DNA from: CAYSPT01 sp964432985
GTDB lineage: Bacteria > Muiribacteriota > CAYSPT01
DNA: 11,208 nt
Assembly: GCA_964432985.1 (NCBI GenBank)
Contig: CAYSPT010000106.1
Coordinates: 1 to 11,208, forward strand
Direction: 5' to 3'
Below are positions 5,999 through 11,208 of this stretch, one piece after another. The position numbers were made by a program, and so were the translations under genes. The stretch's first letter is position 1, and the number at the start of each line of letters is the position of its first letter. Below the pieces are notes generated by a model, which was not told where the DNA came from, searched no databases, and saw nothing but the letters and a program-made list of their open reading frames with translations.

Positions 5999-7023
5999 CC
6001 CCGCTTGAGGTGGCAGACGTATTGGTGGCTGGTGCCTTTACCCTGCAGGGGGGGAACTTCGTTTTCGCATATGCTGCCGATCTTTTCCGGGCAGCGCGGA
6101 TGGAAATAGCAGCCTGACGGGGGATTTATCGGGGTAGGAACGTCACCTTCCAGCACGATTCGCCTGGCCTTGTGCTCCGGGTCGGCCACCGGCACAGCCG
6201 AAAGCAGCGCCCTGGTATAAGGATGCAACGGTTCGGCGAACAGGTCGTCTTTGTCAGCCACTTCCGCCATACGTCCCAGGTACATGACCACGATACGGTT
6301 TGATATGTGCTTCACCACCGAAAGATCGTGGGCAATGAAAAGATAGGCCAGGTTCATCTCATCACGCAGGCGGATAAGGAGATTGATTACCTGGGCTTGA
6401 ATTGAAACATCCAGGGCAGAAACAGGTTCGTCACAGACAATAAATGAGGGTTTGAGAGCAATGGCCCGGGCAATTCCGATCCGCTGCCGCTGACCACCGG
6501 AGAACTCGTGAGGATACCGGTTCATGTACTCCGGGGCGAGTCCGACCTTTTTAAGCAGGTCGGCCACCAGGTCAAACCGTTCCTGTCCCCGACAGATCCC
6601 ATGGACTTTGAGCGCTTCACCAACAATGGTAAGAACGGTTTTTCGAGGATTGAGCGATGAGTACGGATCCTGGAAAATGATCTGCATGTTGCGCCGCAAC
6701 ATTCTCAGGTCGCGGCCGGTCTTTTCAAGCACGTTTTCACCACGAAAATAGATTTCTCCCGAGGTCGGTTCGATCAACCTGAGAATGGACCGGCCGAAAG
6801 TAGTTTTTCCGCATCCGGACTCGCCGACCATGCCCACCGTTTCCCCCTCGCCCACGGTGATGGAAACATTGTCAACCGCTTTGACGTGCCCAACCACCCT
6901 GGAAATGAGTCCGGCGGTAACGGGAAAATATTTTTTGAGGTTCCTAACCTCAAGAAGTGCCGTCTTCTGGAGGTTATTGCCCTCAAGAAGTACCGCCTGC
7001 TCGTTTTTCAGCGTACCTGTCAT
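5995..7023 (-). CDS. oppF: Oligopeptide/dipeptide ABC transporter ATPase, OppF type
   Basis: This is one of two cytoplasmic ATPases that drive peptide import through OppB/OppC. The 342 residues carry Walker A GESGCGKTT (67-75), Q-loop Q118, signature FSGGQRQR (174-181), Walker B with D198-E199, and H-loop H242. The C-terminal oligopeptide-transporter extension has PLHPYTRALL and four cysteines (C305, C311, C319, C337), the pattern that binds a [4Fe-4S] cluster in some Opp/Dpp ATPases. The ATG at 7021-7023 follows GGAGG by 13 nt. The first ~24 residues include an 11-residue near-duplication (LLEGNNL and LLEVRNL), matching a 33-bp tandem repeat at 6938-7003. OppD ends 19 nt upstream. Its stop overlaps that of the convergent receptor gene. 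Peptide specificity (Opp, Dpp or App) cannot be read from the ATPase. Confidence 0.95.
   Translation of the reverse strand: MTGTLKNEQAVLLEGNNLQKTALLEVRNLKKYFPVTAGLISRVVGHVKAVDNVSITVGEGETVGMVGESGCGKTTFGRSILRLIEPTSGEIYFRGENVLEKTGRDLRMLRRNMQIIFQDPYSSLNPRKTVLTIVGEALKVHGICRGQERFDLVADLLKKVGLAPEYMNRYPHEFSGGQRQRIGIARAIALKPSFIVCDEPVSALDVSIQAQVINLLIRLRDEMNLAYLFIAHDLSVVKHISNRIVVMYLGRMAEVADKDDLFAEPLHPYTRALLSAVPVADPEHKARRIVLEGDVPTPINPPSGCYFHPRCPEKIGSICENEVPPLQGKGTSHQYVCHLKRG
6938..7003 (-). repeat. 33-bp tandem duplication in the 5' end of oppF
   Basis: Two adjacent 33-bp units (6938-6970 and 6971-7003) share AGGTT and CCTCAAGAAGT.CCG at the same spacing. The period is exactly 11 codons, so the frame is kept. 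It extends the OppF N-terminus before the usual LLEVRNLKKYF start of the ATPase domain. The copies have diverged, so the duplication is not very recent. Confidence 0.65.
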
Positions 7024-7042
7024 AGCGGTTATCCGTCCTCCG

Positions 7043-8017
7043 TCACGTAGTGAGCCAGCAAGCCGACAGGTGCCCGGGGCTTACCTCCACCAGGGGAGGC
7101 TCCTGTTCCCGGCAACGCTCTATGGCCCGGGGGCACCGCGGATGAAAGTGACAGCCATCGGGAAAATCAAGAGGATTGGGAACCACGCCCCTTATCGGCT
7201 CCAGCTCCTTTTGCTCTTCCTCAAGTTTTGGAATCGATTTGAACAAACCCACCGTGTACGGGTGCAATGGGTTTTTGAAAAGTTCTACCACATCCGCCTG
7301 TTCCACGACTTTACTGGCGTACATTACCACCACCCGGTGGGCCATCTCCGCCACCACGCCCAAATCGTGGGTGATCAACAATATGGACATACCGTATTTC
7401 TCCTGGAGATATCGCAGGAGGTCGAGTATCTGGGCCTGAATGGTAACATCCAGCGCCGTGGTCGGCTCATCGGCAATCACCAGGTCCGGTTTGCACACCA
7501 ACGACATGGCAATCATGACACGCTGCTTCATACCACCTGAGAGCTGGTGGGGATACTCATCAACCCGTTGCTCGGGAGATGGAATGCCTACTACCTTGAG
7601 TACATTGATCGCCAGTTCCCGAGCTTCGTCATACGTCTTTCCCAGATGAAGTGTTATTGCTTCGATTATCTGGTCTCCAACAGTGTAGACCGGGTTAAGA
7701 CTGGTCATCGGCTCCTGAAACATCATGCCAATACGGTTCCCTCGGATCTTCCGCATTTCCTTGTTGCTCAGAGCGGTCAGGTCACGGCCGTCAAACAGAA
7801 TCTGCCCATTGACTATCCGGCCCGGGGGGTCCGGTACCAACCGCATGATGGAAAGAGCGGTGACCGATTTTCCGCAGCCCGATTCGCCCACCAGCCCTAG
7901 AGTTTCTCCCCGGTAAATATCGTAACTTACCCCGTCCACCGACGTCACCACCCCCGCATCGGTGAAAAAGTGGGTCTTCAAATCCATTATTTCAACTAAT
8001 TTTTTCTTCTCTTCCAC
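7043..8017 (-). CDS. oppD: Oligopeptide/dipeptide ABC transporter ATPase, OppD type
   Basis: This is the partner ATPase of OppF, 324 residues. It has Walker A GESGCGKS (44-51), Q-loop Q101, signature LSGGMKQR (159-166), Walker B D183-E184 and H-loop H217. The C-terminal extension includes LHPYTVGLFKSIP and cysteines C289, C295, C302 and C320, the same C-x5-C-x6/7-C-x17-C layout as OppF. I chose the GTG at 8015-8017: an AAGGA lies 10 nt upstream, while the ATG ten codons later has no ribosome binding site nearby. A small Cys/His-rich reading frame ends 5 nt before this GTG. The 104-nt gap to oppC is longer than other gaps in the operon apart from the one between oppB and oppC. Confidence 0.95.
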   Translation of the reverse strand: MEEKKKLVEIMDLKTHFFTDAGVVTSVDGVSYDIYRGETLGLVGESGCGKSVTALSIMRLVPDPPGRIVNGQILFDGRDLTALSNKEMRKIRGNRIGMMFQEPMTSLNPVYTVGDQIIEAITLHLGKTYDEARELAINVLKVVGIPSPEQRVDEYPHQLSGGMKQRVMIAMSLVCKPDLVIADEPTTALDVTIQAQILDLLRYLQEKYGMSILLITHDLGVVAEMAHRVVVMYASKVVEQADVVELFKNPLHPYTVGLFKSIPKLEEEQKELEPIRGVVPNPLDFPDGCHFHPRCPRAIERCREQEPPLVEVSPGHLSACWLTT

Positions 8018-8022
8018 TTACC

Positions 8023-8079
8023 TTACTTCCTTTTACAGTGATAGCAACCGCTGTTCGAATGATGCTTTCTGCAGAGCAT
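8023..8079 (-). CDS. Possible 18-residue Cys/His-rich leader peptide before oppD
   Basis: An ATG at 8077-8079 opens 18 codons encoding MLCRKHHSNSGCYHCKRK and stops 5 nt before the oppD GTG. Three cysteines and three histidines in 18 residues, and the basic end, are unusual. Its last codons contain the AAGGA that serves as the oppD ribosome binding site, so translation of one would affect the other. Its own ribosome binding site is weak (AAGAAGAG, about 10 nt upstream). Chance frames of this length are common, so existence is uncertain. Confidence 0.25.
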   Translation of the reverse strand: MLCRKHHSNSGCYHCKRK

Positions 8080-8121
8080 GTTCAGACACTCTTCTTTGTA
8101 TTGAATAATCAGAGCTATTTA

Positions 8122-9576
8122 TCATTGTCGTAACCTTGGGTCCAGCGCATCACGCAGCGTCTCTCCCACCAGGTTGAATATGGAAACCACGAAAAAGATG
8201 GCCAGGCCGGGAACCAGGATGAGCCACAGCTTCTGCTCAACACGCCCCATACTCAATATCTCACCCCAACTCGGGGCTGAGGGATCTCCAAGACCGAGAA
8301 AAGCCAGACTCGACTCGGTAAGAATAGCAGCGGCAATACCAAAGGTGGCCGATACCAGCACCGGAGCCAGGGCGTTGGGCAGCACATGACTGAAAATAAT
8401 TTTCATCCGGCTGATACCCAGCGCGATGGCGGCCTGGACATAATCCATTCCCTTCAACCGCAGAAACTCCCCCCTGACCAGGCGGGCCACGCCGGTCCAC
8501 CGGGTAATCCCGATGACCAGCATCACATGAAATATGGTTCGCTTCTCTATGAACGCCACGATAGTCAGGATGAGGAAAAACACCGGAAAACACAGCATGA
8601 CTTCCACAAAGCGAGATATAAACATATCCACTTTACCGCCGAAATATCCAGCCAGCGAACCCAGCACTACCCCGATGGTCACATAGATGGAAACAGCCAC
8701 CACGCCAATCGTCAAGGAGATTCTGGTGCCGTAAACCATTCGGGCGAACACGTCACGCCCGGCCTTGTCCGTACCGAGCCAGTGGTTTTCGTCAGGGGGG
8801 CGCGGGTTGTTCATACCCACATCTATTTCCCGGTACGAATACTTGCGCAGCGGGTAAAAAGAGCGGACTTTGATCCCCTTGTCCGTCAGTTTTTCCTCCA
8901 GGTCCCGGTAGTCCACGGAAGGGTACCTGACGGGGAAGCACTGAAGCAGGATGAATCCGATCAATGTGCCCAGGAAAAACCCCCAGAGGTACCGGTCGCG
9001 CCGCCAACGCCACAGACGGCCGTGACACATTTTACCCACCAGCCACACCAGCAGGTACAACGGACTCAGCACCATGATCAGGTTGAAAAAGATATCGATC
9101 CCGTTTTCAAAGAATCCGCGGTCAAACAGGGAGGAAAAGAACGGGTACGCAGCGCCGGGTGTGTAAAAAAAGCGGCCGTCCATATCCCTGGACAGCTGTC
9201 CGGCATGTTTCCCCGCTTCCACACCAGCGGTCTCACCCGGTTGGAGCGTCACTACGGTTTTCCGTACTTCTCCCTTGAGGCGAAAAGTAACCGTAACCGT
9301 ATCCGCTGCGTTGTCACCGGCCCCCTGAAGCGATGGAGAATCATTAAATGATACAGTGACCCGTTGTGGCTCGTATGTCAGCAGTTTCCCCACGGGAATC
9401 TCGTGCGGTTGAAAAAGAAACGGTTTGTTAAGAGACACGAGCGGGGCAAATACGGCCAGCAGGACCAGGCCGATAATGCACCAGATGCTGCACATCCCCA
9501 GCTTGTTCTTCTTCACCTGGCCCCAGACGATGGCCCAGTAGCTGATCCGCTCCACTTTGTTTGTATCTTCGTCCAT
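8122..9576 (-). CDS. oppC: Oligopeptide ABC transporter permease, OppC type, with large extra segment
   Basis: This inner-membrane permease forms the peptide channel with OppB. It has 484 residues against ~300 for the family. Helix one is at about 27-47, preceded by a cytoplasmic WAIVWGQVKKNKLG typical of OppC. The canonical HWLGTDKAGRDVFARMVYGTR motif comes only at 265-285, followed by the normal helices and the EAA loop (~380-411). The intervening ~215 residues hold a beta-rich, probably extracytoplasmic segment (~48-150), two extra predicted helices (~153-172 and ~187-204, with a very basic turn RLWRWRRDR between) and a polar stretch. I chose the ATG at 9574-9576, with AGGA 3 nt upstream; a longer frame reaches a TTG at 9654 inside an inverted repeat and is unlikely. 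The oppB stop is 95 nt upstream, with a strong stem-loop between. Confidence 0.9.
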   Translation of the reverse strand: MDEDTNKVERISYWAIVWGQVKKNKLGMCSIWCIIGLVLLAVFAPLVSLNKPFLFQPHEIPVGKLLTYEPQRVTVSFNDSPSLQGAGDNAADTVTVTFRLKGEVRKTVVTLQPGETAGVEAGKHAGQLSRDMDGRFFYTPGAAYPFFSSLFDRGFFENGIDIFFNLIMVLSPLYLLVWLVGKMCHGRLWRWRRDRYLWGFFLGTLIGFILLQCFPVRYPSVDYRDLEEKLTDKGIKVRSFYPLRKYSYREIDVGMNNPRPPDENHWLGTDKAGRDVFARMVYGTRISLTIGVVAVSIYVTIGVVLGSLAGYFGGKVDMFISRFVEVMLCFPVFFLILTIVAFIEKRTIFHVMLVIGITRWTGVARLVRGEFLRLKGMDYVQAAIALGISRMKIIFSHVLPNALAPVLVSATFGIAAAILTESSLAFLGLGDPSAPSWGEILSMGRVEQKLWLILVPGLAIFFVVSIFNLVGETLRDALDPRLRQ

Positions 9577-9636
9577 AATTCCTGTCCATCGGCCGGCGTT
9601 TAAACGGCGGCAAAGCCGTCCGATTTCAAACGACGG

Positions 9637-9673
9637 AGTGTAACGACGCTCCAACCGGAGTCGTCGTTACACT
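9637..9673 (-). repeat. Strong stem-loop between oppB and oppC
   Basis: The arms AGTGTAACGACG and CGTCGTTACACT are perfectly complementary over 12 bp. After a single-base bulge, CTCC/GGAG adds 4 bp around the tetraloop AACC (GGTT on the transcript). It begins at the oppB stop codon. No T-run follows on the minus strand, so it is not a classic terminator. AACGACG recurs just outside the stem (9628-9634). In transporter operons such hairpins can protect upstream mRNA from 3' decay or lower downstream expression; that role here is inferred. Confidence 0.75.
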
Positions 9674-10688
9674 ATTTGAACGTTATCCTTGGATCGACAA
9701 ATGCATAACTTATGTCAGATATCAATATTCCTATTAGCACCAGCACCGCCGATATAAGCTGAACTCCCATAATGACGTTATAATCCCTGTTAAGTATGGC
9801 TTTAAACGCCAGCAGCCCCATTCCGTCAATACCGAAAATGACCTCGATGATGACTGATCCGCCCAGAACCACCGGCAGAATGGTCCCCAGCAGCGTGAGA
9901 ATGGGAATCAGTCCGTTTCGAACCGCGTGCTTGAAAATGACCACGAATTCCGAAAGTCCCTTGGCACGGGCTGTTCTGATGTAGTCCGACCTGATCACTT
10001 CCAGCAGCCCTGAGCGGGCGTACCGCGAAAGCGATGCAAACGACCCGTANNNNNNNNNNNNNNNNNNNNNNNNNNNNNNNNNNNNNNNNNNNNNNNNNNN
10101 NNNNNNNNNNNNNNNNNNNNNNNNNNNNNNNNNNNNNNNNNNNNNNNNNGTGAACCGGAAACTCCACTGCCGCATCATGACCCGTTCCTGGTCGATCTCC
10201 CGGTTGAGCTTCTTTTCTTCCGCGCTGAGCTGCGAAGCGTACTCATTTATCAGCTGGCGGGGCGCGTTCTGCCCCAGGGTGATGGCCGCCAGGTCCCGTA
10301 TTCTGGTGTCCTGACTTTCATTCATTATGGCAACCAGGTGTGGAACCGCATAGTACCCGTAATCCTCCAGATCGTCCTGGGCTTTGATGAGCTCCCGGGT
10401 ACTTACATTCTTATAGATTATCGCCTGGATGCATCGTTCTATCTCTGATTTTTCCAGGGCAAATCGGGTATTGAAGATAACCGGTTTATCAAGATTGAAC
10501 TGGTGTTTGAAAATCCGGTAGGCTTCACGTTTGGACCCGCTGGTGTCGGCTGACTCTGCCTGGTCTGCTCCCAGGCTCGCTCCTCCCGGACGCCCCGGCG
10601 CCAGATTGAGTATGAGAAAGACGATGAGAGATATGGCGCAAAACGTCGGAATCATAAGCAGCAGACGCTTGATGATATAGGTTCTCAT
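9672..10688 (-). CDS. oppB: Oligopeptide ABC transporter permease, OppB type, interrupted by assembly gap
   Basis: This is the second channel-forming permease. The N-terminus has the usual OppB first helix (YIIKRLLLMIPTFCAISLIV, to ~30). About 150 residues then follow where the family has a short loop, including a HEAT-like alpha-helical pair (about residues 98-145, with AVPHLVAIM and RIRDLAAITLG) and a charged helix to residue 179. The 100-N gap interrupts it there. After the gap the standard EAA region (YIRTARAKGLSEFVVIFKHA) and final helices are present, ending in AFVDPRITFK. The second to fourth helices expected before the EAA loop are not visible, so they must lie in the gap, whose true length is probably several hundred bases. 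The ATG at 10686-10688 is 7 nt after the oppA stop with no clear ribosome binding site, suggesting coupling. The flanks share a frame only if the gap is taken as 100 bases. Confidence 0.9.
   Translation of the reverse strand: MRTYIIKRLLLMIPTFCAISLIVFLILNLAPGRPGGASLGADQAESADTSGSKREAYRIFKHQFNLDKPVIFNTRFALEKSEIERCIQAIIYKNVSTRELIKAQDDLEDYGYYAVPHLVAIMNESQDTRIRDLAAITLGQNAPRQLINEYASQLSAEEKKLNREIDQERVMMRQWSFRFXXXXXXXXXXXXXXXXXXXXXXXXXXXXXXXXXXYGSFASLSRYARSGLLEVIRSDYIRTARAKGLSEFVVIFKHAVRNGLIPILTLLGTILPVVLGGSVIIEVIFGIDGMGLLAFKAILNRDYNVIMGVQLISAVLVLIGILISDISYAFVDPRITFK
10050..10149. other. Assembly gap (100 N) inside oppB
   Basis: There are exactly 100 unknown bases, the conventional placeholder for a gap of unknown size. 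Family comparison says more than 33 codons are missing here, because three membrane helices of OppB are absent from both flanks. Confidence 0.98.
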
Positions 10689-10695
10689 TGGACGG

Positions 10696-11208
10696 TTATT
10701 CAGCTCCCAGCGCCCGGGTTTTCTTCTCCATATCCACCCACCACGGGATGGAATCGTCGTGGGGACGGGTTTTCTTGAACTGGACCCGATTCACATAGTC
10801 CCACCATACCGCCACCCGTTTTGGGCAGTAGAAGTAGGTGTATGGTTGCTCCTCGTGGATGATTTCATGAAACCGGTGGAACAGGTCGAGCCGTTTTTGC
10901 TTGTCCAGGGTTACCCTGGCCTCTTCAATGATCTCGTCGGCTTCTTCATTTCTGAATCCGACCCGGTTCGATCCCTTGGGAATATCAGCCTGGGACGAGT
11001 GCCAAATCTGGTAAGGATCAGACTCCCATGCCAGAGCCCAGCCGCCGGTATATGCATCGAATTCCTTGTCTTCCATCTTCTTCTGCATGGTGGCCCACTC
11101 TACCGCCTGGATGTTCATCTGGACGCCAATTCGGCGAAGATCTTCCTTGAACACGGTAGCGGCGGTCTTCCACTCCTGGCTGGTACCGTAAATCACCAGG
11201 TTGAAATC
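10696..11208 (-). CDS. oppA: Peptide-binding protein of the ABC transporter, OppA type (C-terminal part)
   Basis: This is the end of an extracytoplasmic solute-binding protein, family 5 (SBP_bac_5), that captures peptides and delivers them to OppBC. The window shows the last 170 residues; the frame runs open through the right edge, so the start and signal peptide are outside. Family traits visible are a helix with AATVFKEDLRRIGVQM, a WATMQKKMEDKEFDAY segment, a W-E-S-D-P-Y motif followed by a G-F-R-N-E-E-A-D helix, and EEQPYTYFYCPKRVAVW near the end. It is first in the operon, and oppB starts 7 nt after its stop. The ligand (peptide, nickel or another compound) cannot be decided from this part; di- or oligopeptide is most likely given the gene set. 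Confidence 0.9.
   Translation of the reverse strand, partial: DFNLVIYGTSQEWKTAATVFKEDLRRIGVQMNIQAVEWATMQKKMEDKEFDAYTGGWALAWESDPYQIWHSSQADIPKGSNRVGFRNEEADEIIEEARVTLDKQKRLDLFHRFHEIIHEEQPYTYFYCPKRVAVWWDYVNRVQFKKTRPHDDSIPWWVDMEKKTRALGAE

Noticed and set aside
8386..9351. A 321-codon plus-strand frame opposite oppC
   Set aside because: Its translation is His/Gln/Pro-rich with no recognisable domain, and it is antisense to conserved permease sequence, so it is a shadow.
9577..9654. Upstream TTG start for oppC
   Set aside because: It falls in the loop of the intercistronic stem-loop and would add 26 residues unlike OppC; the ATG at 9576 has an AGGA just before it.

Overview
The window is about 11.2 kb of moderately GC-rich DNA from a flagellated bacterium. 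It holds a flagellin locus, a two-gene operon divergent from it, and an ABCDF-order peptide transporter operon. Strong AAGGAGG ribosome binding sites, sigma-28 (SigD/FliA)-type promoter motifs and CsrA-type GGA hairpins before the flagellin-type genes show a motile bacterium with conventional flagellar control. I cannot fix the phylum: nothing here separates a Clostridia-like organism from a deltaproteobacterium-like or Synergistetes-like one. A run of exactly 100 N inside oppB shows that this is a scaffolded draft, possibly metagenomic, assembly.

Region 1 (1-2458, minus strand) holds a full flagellin with a large central insertion (434-2458). It is followed by a 71-residue gene (66-281) that resembles only the first ~35 residues of flagellin. 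Both genes share nearly the same ribosome-binding and start region. A ~32-bp hairpin element with a GGA loop precedes the mini-gene and occurs again at the left edge, which suggests another leader, and perhaps another flagellin-type gene, outside the window.

Region 2 (2459-2981) is a 523-bp divergent control region. It has a sigma-28-like -10 box facing the flagellin, a good sigma-28 promoter facing the other way, a second sigma-70-like promoter for the rightward genes, and two pairs of short tandem repeats.

Region 3 (2982-5998, plus strand) is a translationally coupled pair: a short FapA/DUF342 (bactofilin-like beta-helix) protein and a membrane receptor with a Cache-like sensor, HAMP, GAF and a C-terminal domain that looks like a GGDEF domain without its catalytic motif. 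The promoter and position suggest a flagellum- or surface-related signalling role.

Region 4 (5995-11208, minus strand) is an oligopeptide/dipeptide ABC importer operon read A-B-C-D-F. It contains the end of the binding protein, permease OppB (interrupted by the N gap), permease OppC, and ATPases OppD and OppF. Both permeases have large non-standard insertions after their first membrane helix, HEAT-like in OppB and a soluble segment plus two extra helices in OppC. Both ATPases carry the four-cysteine C-terminal motif that binds a [4Fe-4S] cluster in some relatives. The operon converges on region 3 with overlapping stop codons and no terminator between them.
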